A stretch of 64,000 nucleotides of DNA from Segatella copri (GTDB lineage: Bacteria; Bacteroidota; Bacteroidia; Bacteroidales; Bacteroidaceae), in NCBI RefSeq assembly GCF_019249655.2, contig NZ_CP137557.1, positions 2,823,001-2,887,000 on the forward strand, written 5' to 3'. Below, in pieces: positions 25,039 to 34,214 of this stretch. The position numbers and the translations under genes are program-made. The notes under the pieces are model-generated. The model did not search any database. It saw only the letters and a list, made by a program, of their open reading frames with translations, and was not told where the DNA came from. Each line of letters begins with the position of its first letter. Positions within the stretch are counted from its first letter, which is position 1.

Positions 25039-25896
25039 CTACATCTCCAGCTTCATCAGTTGCCACTTGCCACCTATTCTCTTGAAGGTAAGCTGGGTCT
25101 CCAGCCCATTGGCAATGCCTCGAATCACGAAGATTTTCTGGCTGCTTTCGGTGTATTTCTGACCATAGATGATGTTGTAAATCATGCCATGAGGCAACTG
25201 CGGTGCAAAGGCTGGCCAAGTCTCCGGCTCGATGTCACCGGTCATCGTACTGAAATCATCATCAGGATCAGGACCGGTGAATTTCACTGGATTATGCAGA
25301 TGGCGTGCCTGGAAAGCCGTATCAGTGGCAAAGGCGCCATAGAACTTCAGGAAGCTGGCATTCATATTCTGATACATCGGCTTGTAGTTGATGCTGGTCA
25401 TCATCCAGAGACCGTTGATGCGATTGAAGAGGAACTGCTGCACCACTTTCTTGCGATAGAACACCTTCTCTACAATCACATGGTCGATGGTGGTATCCTT
25501 CACCAGATTCATCTGCCTGCGGTTGTCGAAGATGAGCGTGTAGTAGTCCTGGCGCATAAAGAAATGCTCCATCCTCCAATGTTTCTTCTCAATCTGCTTC
25601 TTCAGCTTGTCGTTGTGATAAACAGGAAGAGGGAAATTGATACGACTCATCTGCAACTTACGGTTTGCCGCAAAATTGAACACGAAATCATCAAACAACT
25701 CATCGGCTGCCTTCGGCATCGGAGTCTCCTCGATGATCTTCTCCGTTGAGTCCATAGCTTGTGTGTCGGCCACGGTTGTATCAGCCGCAGTCGAATCGAT
25801 GGCAGGTGCCGGCTTCTTGTCTGTGCATCCCACAGAGGTGAAGCAAACGATGGTAAACACCGCCATCATGACTGTTATCAAAGATAGTTTCTTCAT
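25039..25896 (-). CDS. DUF4348 lipoprotein
   Basis: At 285 aa from ATG 25896; an upstream in-frame ATG (25929) would place 11 residues before the signal peptide and overlap the -7 box, so it was rejected. SPII signal with lipobox SVGC (Cys24), an Asp/Thr-rich spacer, then the DUF4348 domain (about 65-285) with FDDFVFNFAANRKLQMSRI and VYHNDKLKKQIEKKHW. A periplasmic or surface lipoprotein of unknown function. Minus -7 box TACTTTTG at 25934-25927. Confidence 0.85.
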   Translation of the reverse strand: MKKLSLITVMMAVFTIVCFTSVGCTDKKPAPAIDSTAADTTVADTQAMDSTEKIIEETPMPKAADELFDDFVFNFAANRKLQMSRINFPLPVYHNDKLKKQIEKKHWRMEHFFMRQDYYTLIFDNRRQMNLVKDTTIDHVIVEKVFYRKKVVQQFLFNRINGLWMMTSINYKPMYQNMNASFLKFYGAFATDTAFQARHLHNPVKFTGPDPDDDFSTMTGDIEPETWPAFAPQLPHGMIYNIIYGQKYTESSQKIFVIRGIANGLETQLTFKRIGGKWQLMKLEM

Positions 25897-25976
25897 AAAC
25901 TTATAAAATTTCTCAAATTTTCCATGCAAAAGTACAACTTTCTTTTGAGATATTTCATATTTTAAGCAAAAAATGT

Positions 25977-25984
25977 TATCTTTG
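25977..25984 (+). promoter_or_regulatory. -7 element for pheS
   Basis: TATCTTTG, about 115 nt before the start codon. The leader contains two copies of AAACAGACAATT about 25 bp apart just before the gene. Confidence 0.55.
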
Positions 25985-26099
25985 CACTCAAAATAAGCAA
26001 ATAAGTGAGTTTTGCAAGCCCAAAGGCACGCAAATCACCCGCTTTTTCATTTGCAAACAGACAATTCAACAAATTTGTAAACAGACAATTTAATAAGAT

Positions 26100-27140
26100 A
26101 TGTTATTAGAGAAAATTGAAGAACTCTTGAAGGAAGTGGATGCCCTCACAGCCCAGAACGCTGAGGAGGTAGAGCAGCTTCGCATCAAGTATCTCAGCAA
26201 GAAGGGTGAGATCAACGCCCTCATGGTCGACTTCCGCAATGTGCCAGGCGACCAGAAAAAAGAGGTGGGTATCAAAATCAACGAATTGAAGCAGGCAGCA
26301 CTTGCCAAGATCAACGGATTGAAGGAGCAGATGGAAGAAGCCGAGTCATCTAGCGATGATATCGACCTGACCCGCACTGCTTACCCAGTGGCTCTCGGTA
26401 CACGCCACCCACTGACTGTAGTCAAGAACCAGATTATCGACATCTTCGGCCGCATGGGCTTTACTCTGTTCCAGGGTCCTGAGGTAGATGACGACAAGCA
26501 CGTGTTTACCATGCTTAACTTCGCTGCCGACCATCCAGCCCGCGACATGCAGGATACCTTCTTTGTAGAGAAGACCAATTCTGACGACGTTACCAAGAAT
26601 GTGATTCTCCGTAGCCATACTTCCAACGACGAGGCTCACTATATGGAAACCCACGAGCCACCTATCCGTGTGCTCTGCCCAGGACGAGTATACCGCAACG
26701 AGGCCATCAGTGCCCGTGCCCACTGCTTCTTCCACCAGGTGGAGGGTCTCTATGTAGATAAGAACGTAAGCTTCACCGACCTGAAGCAGGTGCTCCTTAC
26801 CTTCGCCCGCGAGATGTTTGGTGCTGATACCAAGATCCGCCTGCGTCCTAGCTACTTCCCATTCACAGAGCCTAGTGCCGAGATGGATATCTCCTGCAAC
26901 ATCTGTGGCGGTAAGGGATGTAACTTCTGCAAGCACACAGGATGGGTTGAAATCTTGGGCTGCGGTATGGTTGACCCTCACGATCTGGAGGCTTGCGGCA
27001 TCGACAGCAATGTCTATACAGGCTATGCCTTCGGTATGGGCGTAGAGCGTATCACTAACCTGAAGTATCGCGTGAGCGACCTTCGTCTCTTCTCGGAGAA
27101 CGATACCCGCTTCCTGCGCGAATTCGAATCAGCCAAGTAA
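26100..27140 (+). CDS. pheS: Phenylalanyl-tRNA synthetase alpha subunit
   Basis: At 346 aa: N-terminal coiled coil (about 1-85), then class II core with TRHPLTVVKNQIIDIF, GRVYRNEAISARAHCFFHQVEGL and the terminal FGMGVERITNLKYRVSDLR. A CNICGGKGCNFCKHTGW insertion with four Cys is typical of Bacteroidota PheS and may bind zinc. With PheT it charges tRNA-Phe; pheT is not in the window. Confidence 0.97.
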   Translation: MLLEKIEELLKEVDALTAQNAEEVEQLRIKYLSKKGEINALMVDFRNVPGDQKKEVGIKINELKQAALAKINGLKEQMEEAESSSDDIDLTRTAYPVALGTRHPLTVVKNQIIDIFGRMGFTLFQGPEVDDDKHVFTMLNFAADHPARDMQDTFFVEKTNSDDVTKNVILRSHTSNDEAHYMETHEPPIRVLCPGRVYRNEAISARAHCFFHQVEGLYVDKNVSFTDLKQVLLTFAREMFGADTKIRLRPSYFPFTEPSAEMDISCNICGGKGCNFCKHTGWVEILGCGMVDPHDLEACGIDSNVYTGYAFGMGVERITNLKYRVSDLRLFSENDTRFLREFESAK

Positions 27141-27228
27141 GCCGACACAGCATTGCGCTATCAGACTGGCCAGAACAAGCCAGCCTCTACCAGCTTGAAC
27201 GGCTATACATCCAGAATAAAATAGTACA

Positions 27229-27272
27229 TGGGCTTGTATGCTTGTATTATTTGGCATGCAAGCCTATTTTTT
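27229..27272 (+). terminator. Terminator after pheS
   Basis: ATGGGCTTGTATGC pairs imperfectly with GCATGCAAGCCTAT, then six T residues. Confidence 0.8.
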
Positions 27273-27295
27273 ATAACCTCTAAACAATTAGAATA

Positions 27296-27847
27296 ATGAA
27301 GAAATTTATGGTTAATGCAGTCATCGCAGTCTCATTAGGCGCCATGACTTTGAGTTCCTGCATCGGTTCTTTCGGTTTGACCAACAAAGTGCTCGACTGG
27401 AACAAGGGTGCAACTGACAACAAGTTCATCAACGAATTGATCTTCCTGGTTATCTCTCCTGCCTACGCAGTATGCTCGGTAGCCGACTTGTTTGTACTCA
27501 ATACTATCGAGTTCTGGACAGGCGACAAGGTGGTAGCCAACGTGGGCAAGACCAAGAACGTAACCGGCAAGGACGGCAGACTCTATGCCATCAAGACCTT
27601 GAAGAACGGTTACGAGATTACCGACCCAGAAGGCGAGAAATCATACTTTGTATTCGACAAGAAGAACAAGAGCTGGTCATACAGCAAGGATGGCGACATC
27701 CGTGAACTCTTCAGTTTCAACGAGGATGGCAGCATCCAGGCTTGCTTGCCTAGCGGCGAGAAGATGAACGTTTCTGCCGATGAATATGGTCTCTACCAGG
27801 TTCGCATGGCCATGAACGGCGGCTTGTACTTCGCTATGAACAAGTAA
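27296..27847 (+). CDS. DUF3332 lipoprotein
   Basis: The 183-aa product has lipobox LSSC (Cys22), then FGLTNKVLDWNKGATDNKFINEL and ISPAYAVCSVADLFVLNTIEFWTG, the DUF3332 core with one hydrophobic helix, followed by a beta-rich C-terminal half. Function unknown; envelope protein. It starts 24 bp after the pheS terminator and has its own terminator. Confidence 0.85.
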   Translation: MKKFMVNAVIAVSLGAMTLSSCIGSFGLTNKVLDWNKGATDNKFINELIFLVISPAYAVCSVADLFVLNTIEFWTGDKVVANVGKTKNVTGKDGRLYAIKTLKNGYEITDPEGEKSYFVFDKKNKSWSYSKDGDIRELFSFNEDGSIQACLPSGEKMNVSADEYGLYQVRMAMNGGLYFAMNK

Positions 27848-27871
27848 TATCACATTAAAAATCAAATAGGA

Positions 27872-27912
27872 GCCCTTAAGGAATCAATTTGTTTTCCTTA
27901 AGGGTTTTTTAT
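27872..27912 (+). terminator. Terminator of DUF3332 gene
   Basis: GCCCTTAAGGAA ... TTCCTTAAGGGT followed by TTTTTT. Confidence 0.88.
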
Positions 27913-27965
27913 TGAACTTTAGCCAGCATTTATAATAAATCGCCCGTTTCTGCGTTTAATAAGGT

Positions 27966-30377
27966 ATGAAACAGAGAATCATCATTTTTACAATATGCCT
28001 GCTTGCCACCCTGAAGATGATGGCACAGGAATTTACGCTGCAAGGTAGAGTCATGGACGATGACAACAACCCTGTGGAACTCGTTACCGTCTCGGTATTG
28101 AGCCAGGGGAAGGTGGCTTTCACCTCCCTGAAGGGAGAGTTCAGCATGAGGCTACACTCGGCTGACAGCGTGGCAGTTAAATTCTCCATGATTGGATACA
28201 AGTCGAAAACGAGAGTTCTGCGACGCCCGCGCGGCAAGCAGACCCTGCAGATAGTGCTCCATGCCGATGCCACCATGCTCGGCGAGGTGAACGTAACAGG
28301 CGAGAAAATCCAGACCGACCAGACCCAGGAAATCAAGATCAAGGATATCAAGATGGCTCCTTCGGCTAGCGGAAACACCGTGGAGGGTATCATCCAGCAA
28401 CAGGCAGGCGTAAGTACCCACAGCGAACTTTCCTCGCAATACAACGTACGTGGCGGTGCCTTCGACGAAAATTCCGTATATATAAATAATGTGGAAGTCT
28501 ATCGCCCGTTCCTCGTCAGAAGCGGTCAGCAGGAAGGTCTCTCCGTCATCAACCCTTATATGGTTGATAAGATTGGCTTCTCCACCGGAGGCTATGGGGC
28601 GAAATATGGCGACAAGATGAGTTCGGCACTCGATATCACCTATAAGACCCTGAAGGCGAAGGGCAAGAAACCGGTGGTGGAAGGAAGCGCAGCAGCCAGT
28701 CTGCTGGGAGCCGATGCCTACGTGGGGCTGGGAACCCAGAAACTGTCATGGCTCAACAGCGTAAGATACAAGACCACCTCCTATCTCCTGGGCACCATGG
28801 AGACCAAGGGCGAGTATAAACCAAACTATCTCGATTACCAGACTTATCTGAGCTATCAGCCCAACAAGCGCTGGAAACTGGACTTCATTGGATACATCTC
28901 GGATAATCATTACAACTTCGAGCCATCCGACCGTGAGACCACTTTCGGAACGATGGAGAACGTGAAGAGCTTCAAGGTGTTCTTCGACGGACAGGAAAAA
29001 GACCGATTCCTCACCTACTTCGGAACCCTCGGCATCACCCGCAACATCACCGACAACACTAGCATCTCGCTGCTGGGTAGCGCTTTCTACACCAAGGAGC
29101 AGGAGAAATATGATATTCAGGGACAGTATTGGCTCGATCAGACCGAAACTTCGGAGAACCTGGGTGTAGGAACCTATTTTGAACATGCCCGCAACTATCT
29201 CTCAGCCCGAGTGATGAGCGGCAAGCTGATGCTGAAGCACAAGGCAAAGAAGCATGATGTAGAGGCAGCCTTCACCTTCAAGCGAGAGCATATCGAAGAG
29301 AACTCCATCGAATACGAGATGAGAGATTCCGCAGGATACAGCATTCCGCACAACGGCAAGGACCTCTACATGGTTTATTCGATGAAGGCCAGAAACGAGC
29401 TGAATGCCAACCGTATAGAGACCTACATTCAAGACACCTACCGCTTTGCGAGTGGCGCAGCCGACAGCACGGGACATGGTCAGACCCACTACACCCTGAA
29501 CTATGGTGTGCGCATGAGCCACTGGAACTTCAATCAGGAAACCATCTTCAGTCCTCGTGTCTCCCTCGCCATCATTCCGGCTTACCACGAGAATACCACG
29601 CTCCGCTTTGCGGCAGGCCTCTACTATCAGGCTCCATTCTTCAAGGAACTTAGAGATACATCCACCGTCAACGGCATCACCGTGGCAACGCTCAACCAGA
29701 AGATCAAGAGTCAGCGAAGCATCCACTTCATTGCCGGCTACGACCATCGCTTCTCGCTGAACAACCAGCGATATAAGTTCTCGGCTGAGGCATATTACAA
29801 GGCTTTGAACAACCTGGTGCCTTACTCCGTAAGCAATGTGAAGGTGGTTTACTATGGTCAGAACGAGTGTAGCGGCCATGCGGCAGGCTTGGACTTCAAG
29901 CTCTATGGCGAGTTTGTACCGGGCACAGATTCCTGGATCAGTCTCTCGCTGATGAATACGAAGATGAAGCTCAATGGCAAGAGCATCCCATTGCCTACCG
30001 ACCAGCGATATGCGGTGAATCTCTATTTCACCGACTATTTCCCTGGAAGCAAGAAATGGCAGATGTCGCTGAAGCTCGCCTTCGCCGACGGTTTGCCTTT
30101 TGCAGCTCCACATAGAGAATTGGAAACCAACAGTTTCCGTGCTTCCGCCTATCGCCGTGCCGATATCGGAATGAGCTATCATCTGCTCGACAACAAGCAC
30201 CACGAGAAGAAGACGTTCCTCAAGAGCGTGATGCTCGGTGTGGATTGCCTCAACCTCTTCGGCATCGACAATGTGAACAGCTACTACTGGGTAACGGATG
30301 TAACCAACCAGCAGTATGCCGTGCCTAATTACTTAACGGGTCGACAGCTCAATGCACGAGTACTGATAGAATTCTGA
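27966..30377 (+). CDS. TonB-dependent receptor
   Basis: A 803-aa outer-membrane protein. Signal peptide (cleaved after MMAQ), a carboxypeptidase-like regulatory fold (about 22-105, TLQGRVMDDDNNPVELVTVSV), plug domain (about 120-230, IIQQQAGVSTHSELSSQYNVRGG) and a 22-stranded barrel to the terminal RQLNARVLIEF. No SusD partner is adjacent, so it is not a standard glycan-uptake pair; a metal, cofactor or small-molecule ligand is possible. There is no obvious TonB box before the plug. Confidence 0.93.
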   Translation: MKQRIIIFTICLLATLKMMAQEFTLQGRVMDDDNNPVELVTVSVLSQGKVAFTSLKGEFSMRLHSADSVAVKFSMIGYKSKTRVLRRPRGKQTLQIVLHADATMLGEVNVTGEKIQTDQTQEIKIKDIKMAPSASGNTVEGIIQQQAGVSTHSELSSQYNVRGGAFDENSVYINNVEVYRPFLVRSGQQEGLSVINPYMVDKIGFSTGGYGAKYGDKMSSALDITYKTLKAKGKKPVVEGSAAASLLGADAYVGLGTQKLSWLNSVRYKTTSYLLGTMETKGEYKPNYLDYQTYLSYQPNKRWKLDFIGYISDNHYNFEPSDRETTFGTMENVKSFKVFFDGQEKDRFLTYFGTLGITRNITDNTSISLLGSAFYTKEQEKYDIQGQYWLDQTETSENLGVGTYFEHARNYLSARVMSGKLMLKHKAKKHDVEAAFTFKREHIEENSIEYEMRDSAGYSIPHNGKDLYMVYSMKARNELNANRIETYIQDTYRFASGAADSTGHGQTHYTLNYGVRMSHWNFNQETIFSPRVSLAIIPAYHENTTLRFAAGLYYQAPFFKELRDTSTVNGITVATLNQKIKSQRSIHFIAGYDHRFSLNNQRYKFSAEAYYKALNNLVPYSVSNVKVVYYGQNECSGHAAGLDFKLYGEFVPGTDSWISLSLMNTKMKLNGKSIPLPTDQRYAVNLYFTDYFPGSKKWQMSLKLAFADGLPFAAPHRELETNSFRASAYRRADIGMSYHLLDNKHHEKKTFLKSVMLGVDCLNLFGIDNVNSYYWVTDVTNQQYAVPNYLTGRQLNARVLIEF

Positions 30378-30510
30378 TAAGTAAGGACCCGGAAACTGAG
30401 AGCGCATAGCCAGAAACGGAGAGCGCAAAGCCAGAAACGGAGAACATATAGCTGAAAGCCGGGAGATTTAGAACCCGAAAATAGTGATTTTTCACATTAT
30501 TCTAAATATT
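30378..30510. repeat. Degenerate tandem repeats AGCCAGAAACGGAGAGCGCA
   Basis: Three imperfect copies of a roughly 21-bp unit follow the receptor stop codon. No gene is present between 30378 and 30647. Confidence 0.6.
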
Positions 30511-30511
30511 T

Positions 30512-30545
30512 AACCGTAGATAGTTCGCTATCTGCGGTTTTTTTC
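30512..30545 (+). terminator. Terminator upstream of decarboxylase genes
   Basis: AACCGTAGATAG-TTCG-CTATCTGCGGTT and a T-run; the downstream -7 box TATCTTTG (30547-30554) begins right after the T-run. Confidence 0.8.
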
Positions 30546-30546
30546 G

Positions 30547-30554
30547 TATCTTTG
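30547..30554 (+). promoter_or_regulatory. -7 element for mmdA
   Basis: TATCTTTG, about 93 nt before the start; the -33 region overlaps the terminator stem. Confidence 0.6.
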
Positions 30555-30647
30555 CGCCCGAATTATGCGATGTTGGTTCGCTCCATCACCCCATATATTC
30601 AGAATATCATTCTAAAAGAATAAGAAAATAATACATAATAATCAATT

Positions 30648-32213
30648 ATGAGTAAACAAGTAGAAAAGATTAAGGAGCTGATCGCTAAGCGCGAACAGGC
30701 TCGTCTTGGCGGTGGCGAGAAGGCCATCGAGAAGCAGCATGCACGTGGCAAATATACCGCTCGTGAGCGTATCGAAATGTTGGTTGACGCTGGTAGCTTC
30801 GAGGAGTATGACATGTTCAAGTTGCACCGTTGCACTAACTTCGGCATGGAGAAGAAGCAGTACCTCGGTGATGGTGTGGTAGCTGGTAGCGCTACTATAG
30901 CAGGCCGCCTGGTTTACGTATATGCTCAGGACTTCACCGTAAACGGTGGTTCACTCTCTGAGACAATGGCACAGAAGATCTGCAAGGTGATGGATATGGC
31001 TATGACCATGGGTGCACCTGTAATCTGCATGAACGACTCAGGCGGTGCTCGTATTCAGGAAGGTATCTGCGCTCTTGCCGGCTATGGTGAGATCTTCGAG
31101 CGCAACATCCTCGCTTCTGGTGTCATCCCACAGATTTCTGCTATCATGGGCCCTTGCGCCGGTGGTGCAGTTTACTCTCCAGGTTTGACCGACTTCATCA
31201 TCATGAAGGAGCAGACTTCTTACATGTTCCTGACTGGTCCTAAGGTGGTTAAGACCGTAACTGGTGAGGATATCGATGCAGAGCACCTTGGTGGTGCATC
31301 TGTTCACGCAACCAAGAGTGGTGTAACCCACTTCGCTGCTAAGACAGAGGAAGAGGCTATCGAGATGATCAAGAGCCTGCTCTCTTTCATCCCTAGCAAC
31401 AATACAGAAGAGGCTCCACGCGTAGAGTGCACAGACCCTATCGACCGTATGGACGACTCTCTGAACGAGATTATCCCTGAGGATCCTAACCAGGCATACG
31501 ATATGTATAAGGTAATCGGCGCCGTAACCGATAACGGTGAGTTCTTCGAGGTTCAGCCTAAGTTCGCCAAGAACATCATCACAGGTTTCGCCCGCTTCAA
31601 TGGTCAGAGCGTTGGTATCGTAGCCAACCAGCCAGCAGCTTACGCAGGTGTACTCGATGTAAACGCTAGCCGCAAGGCAGCCCGCTTCGTCCGTTTCTGC
31701 GATGCCTTCAATATTCCTATCGTATCTCTCGTTGACGTACCAGGATTCTTGCCAGGTACAGGTCAGGAGTACAATGCTGTCATCCTTCACGGTGCACAGT
31801 TGCTCTACGCTTACGGCGAGGCTACCGTGCCAAAGATTACTATCACATTGCGTAAGAGCTATGGTGGTAGCCACATCGTGATGGGTTGCAAGCAGTTGCG
31901 TGCCGACTTGAACTTCGCTTGGCCATCTTCAGAGATTGCCGTAATGGGTGCCAGCGGTGCCGTTGCCGTTCTCTGTGGTAAGGAAGCTAAGGCTAAGAAG
32001 GAAGCTGGCGAGGATGTAAAGGCATTCCTGGCAGAGAAGGAGCAGGAGTATACAGACAAGTTTGCTAATCCATATCAGGCAGCTCAGTATGGTTACATTG
32101 ATGACGTTATCGAGCCACGTAACACCCGTTTCCGCATCTGCCGTGGTTTGGCTCAGCTCGCAACCAAGCGTCAGAACTTGCCAGCTAAGAAGCATGGCTG
32201 TATGCCAATGTAA
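30648..32213 (+). CDS. mmdA: Methylmalonyl-CoA decarboxylase alpha / acyl-CoA carboxyltransferase subunit
   Basis: At 521 aa with the two crotonase-fold halves of the carboxyltransferase family: N-terminal half with CMNDSGGARIQEGICALAG and ISAIMGPCAGGAVYSP, C-terminal half with LVDVPGFLPGTGQEYNAV and KSYGGSHIVMGCKQL. It moves CO2 between (methyl)malonyl-CoA and biotin. The biotin carrier follows at 32398, with a 49-aa protein between. In Bacteroidota this set takes part in succinate-to-propionate conversion; propionyl-CoA carboxylase is the alternative reading. Confidence 0.9.
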   Translation: MSKQVEKIKELIAKREQARLGGGEKAIEKQHARGKYTARERIEMLVDAGSFEEYDMFKLHRCTNFGMEKKQYLGDGVVAGSATIAGRLVYVYAQDFTVNGGSLSETMAQKICKVMDMAMTMGAPVICMNDSGGARIQEGICALAGYGEIFERNILASGVIPQISAIMGPCAGGAVYSPGLTDFIIMKEQTSYMFLTGPKVVKTVTGEDIDAEHLGGASVHATKSGVTHFAAKTEEEAIEMIKSLLSFIPSNNTEEAPRVECTDPIDRMDDSLNEIIPEDPNQAYDMYKVIGAVTDNGEFFEVQPKFAKNIITGFARFNGQSVGIVANQPAAYAGVLDVNASRKAARFVRFCDAFNIPIVSLVDVPGFLPGTGQEYNAVILHGAQLLYAYGEATVPKITITLRKSYGGSHIVMGCKQLRADLNFAWPSSEIAVMGASGAVAVLCGKEAKAKKEAGEDVKAFLAEKEQEYTDKFANPYQAAQYGYIDDVIEPRNTRFRICRGLAQLATKRQNLPAKKHGCMPM

Positions 32214-32237
32214 TGATATAATTAAACATTAGAATAA

Positions 32238-32387
32238 ATGGATAAGAATATTTATGCTGCGATTGCCATGGCACTCTATGAGTACCAGGGCAATAACGTA
32301 CACGACAAGGAGCCTGGCATCATCACTATCAAGCCACGTCAGACGATGTGGAACGCCAAGTTCTTGAGTTTAACAGCTAAACCATAA
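32238..32387 (+). CDS. Small conserved protein of the decarboxylase operon (49 aa)
   Basis: The 49-aa product starts MDKNIYAAIAMALYEYQGN and ends in KPRQTMWNAKFLSLTAKP. It resembles the cytosolic C-terminal segment seen after the membrane helix of OadG-like gamma subunits (ITIKP...WNAK), but the membrane part is absent. It sits between mmdA and the biotin carrier, 24 and 10 bp away. It may help assemble the complex; this is inference from position. Confidence 0.75.
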   Translation: MDKNIYAAIAMALYEYQGNNVHDKEPGIITIKPRQTMWNAKFLSLTAKP

Positions 32388-32397
32388 AGATATAGAA

Positions 32398-32823
32398 ATG
32401 AAAGAGTTTAAATATACAATTGACGGAAAAGAGTATAAGGTTCAGATTGACGGTGTTGAGGGTAACATCGCAAGCGTGAACGTGAATGGCGAAGCTTACA
32501 AGGTTGAGATGGAACAGGAGGCTGAGCCAGAGAAGAAGAAGGTAGTGCTCGGTCAGCCTGCCGCTGCATCTGATGATGCTGAGGCTACTCCAGCTGCCAA
32601 CGTAAACACAGCCAACGCTGTGAAGGCTCCTCTCCCTGGTACTATCACCAGCATCGAGGTAGCAGTTGGTCTGGAGGTGAAGGCAGGTGACACTGTTGTC
32701 GTTCTCGAGGCTATGAAGATGCAGAACAACATCGAGGCTGAGAAGGATGGCAAGGTTACAGCTATCTGCGTAAAGCCTGGTCAGGCTGTACTCGAAGAGG
32801 ATGCGCTCGTGGTTATCGAGTAA
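32398..32823 (+). CDS. mmdC: Biotin carboxyl carrier subunit
   Basis: At 141 aa: a short N-terminal beta part (about 1-50), an Ala/Pro linker (about 53-76) and a biotinyl domain (about 77-141) with the modification motif EAMKM at Lys107 inside VVLEAMKMQNNIEA. It carries the carboxyl group between the transferase and the decarboxylase pump. A terminator at 32883 closes the operon, so no beta (pump) subunit is co-transcribed here. Confidence 0.93.
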   Translation: MKEFKYTIDGKEYKVQIDGVEGNIASVNVNGEAYKVEMEQEAEPEKKKVVLGQPAAASDDAEATPAANVNTANAVKAPLPGTITSIEVAVGLEVKAGDTVVVLEAMKMQNNIEAEKDGKVTAICVKPGQAVLEEDALVVIE

Positions 32824-32882
32824 TTTGAGAATTATACTTCCTGATTCGGGAATTTATGATTCGGGAATTTATAAAGAATATC

Positions 32883-32918
32883 AAAGGTCGCAAGCTACGA
32901 TAGTTTGCGACCTTTTTC
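32883..32918 (+). terminator. Terminator of mmd operon
   Basis: AAAGGTCGCAAGCTA pairs with TAGTTTGCGACCTTT. Confidence 0.9.
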
Positions 32919-32993
32919 TATACTGCTGTATGAGCATAAACTGCTATACAAAGTATTTTTTTACCAAAGAAAAAAGACATAAAGTACAATAAA

Positions 32994-33743
32994 ATGATAG
33001 ATTTAACAGAAGAACAGATTGAAAGATACAGCCGCCACATCCTCCTTCAGGATGTAGGACTCGAGGGACAGGAAAAGCTCCTCAATGCCAAGGTGCTCAT
33101 CATTGGTGCCGGAGGCTTGGGTTCCCCAGTAGCCCTCTACCTCGCTGCGGCTGGCGTGGGACATATCGGTATCGTGGACGCCGATGTGGTTGACCTCAGT
33201 AACCTGCAACGCCAGGTCATCCACCAGACCAAGGACTTGAACACTCCTAAGGTGGAAAGTGCCAAGGAGAAGATGATTGCCATCAATCCTGATGTGGAGG
33301 TGACAACATATCATACTTTCCTCGCCTCAGACAATGCCGAGGAAATCATCAAGCCATGGGATTTCATCATCGATGCCACAGACAACTTCCCTGCGAAGTT
33401 CCTCATCAATGATGCCTGTGTGCGCTTGGGCAAGGCATTCTCGCATGGCGGCATCCTGAGATTCCAGGGCCAGACCTTTACCCACCTGCCAGGCACGGCA
33501 TGTTACCGTTGCTTCTTCAAGGAACCACCTCCAGCAGGCACTGTTCCTACCAGTAGCCAGGCAGGCGTTCTGGGAGCCATCGCCGGTATGCTCGGAACCA
33601 TTCAGGCTGCCGAGGCATTGAAGTACTTCCTCGGTGTAGGCGAACTGCTCACCGACCGACTGCTCACCTTCGATGCCAAGACGATGAACTTCCGCACCAT
33701 CAAGGTGAAGAAGCGTGCATCCTGCGAAATCTGCGGCGACTAA
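32994..33743 (+). CDS. MoeB/ThiF/HesA family adenylyltransferase
   Basis: At 249 aa an E1-like enzyme: nucleotide motif IIGAGGLGSPVALYLAAAG (about 37-55), DVVDLSNLQRQVIH, DATDNFPAKFLINDAC, and two CxxC pairs for zinc (CYRC in the middle, CEIC at the end). It adenylates the C-terminal Gly of a ThiS/MoaD-type carrier. In the loop where MoeB-like enzymes often have Cys-x-x-AGV the sequence reads TSSQAGVLG, a Ser. No thi or moa gene is next to it, so its carrier cannot be named. Confidence 0.88.
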   Translation: MIDLTEEQIERYSRHILLQDVGLEGQEKLLNAKVLIIGAGGLGSPVALYLAAAGVGHIGIVDADVVDLSNLQRQVIHQTKDLNTPKVESAKEKMIAINPDVEVTTYHTFLASDNAEEIIKPWDFIIDATDNFPAKFLINDACVRLGKAFSHGGILRFQGQTFTHLPGTACYRCFFKEPPPAGTVPTSSQAGVLGAIAGMLGTIQAAEALKYFLGVGELLTDRLLTFDAKTMNFRTIKVKKRASCEICGD

Positions 33744-33770
33744 AACATAAAAATCTGCGTGACATAAAAG

Positions 33771-33813
33771 AAGGTGTGCCAGAAGCGAGATATTCACTTC
33801 TGCCACACCTTCT
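33771..33813. terminator. Bidirectional terminator between MoeB-like gene and panD
   Basis: GAAGGTGTGCCAGAAG pairs with CTTCTGCCACACCTTC (one bulge). Just before it, at 33749-33766, is one unit of the AAATCTGCGTGACATAAAA repeat family. Confidence 0.8.
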
Positions 33814-33836
33814 ATCATTTTCCATTGAATAGAATC

Positions 33837-34181
33837 CTATACCTTGTTTCCCTCTTTTGGGAAAACCACGGTAGGCTTGAAGGTCTTTGCCTCCTCAAAG
33901 TCCATCAGGGCATAGGCGATGATAATCACCGTGTCACCCACCTGAACCTTGCGTGCCGCAGCACCGTTCAGACAGATGCAGCCGCTGCCACGCTCACCCT
34001 TGATGATATAGGTCTCCAGGCGCTCACCATTGTTGTTATCCACAATCTGCACCTTCTCGCCTGCTATCAGATTAGCTGCGTCCATCAAGTCCTCATCTAT
34101 CGTGATGCTGCCCATGTAGTTCAGATTCGCCTCAGTCACAGTCACACAATGGAGCTTACTCTTCAATACTTCAATCTGCAT
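33837..34181 (-). CDS. panD: Aspartate 1-decarboxylase
   Basis: At 114 aa, the normal proenzyme length. The self-cleavage site YMGSITID (Gly24-Ser25) creates the pyruvoyl group; Lys9 in LKSKLH and Arg/Tyr residues of the family are present, with [16 protein letters not shown] further on. It makes beta-alanine from aspartate for pantothenate. It lies 33 bp after panC on the same strand. Confidence 0.97.
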   Translation of the reverse strand: MQIEVLKSKLHCVTVTEANLNYMGSITIDEDLMDAANLIAGEKVQIVDNNNGERLETYIIKGERGSGCICLNGAAARKVQVGDTVIIIAYALMDFEEAKTFKPTVVFPKEGNKV

Positions 34182-34214
34182 AATACTATAATAACACTAT
34201 AATAATACTATATT

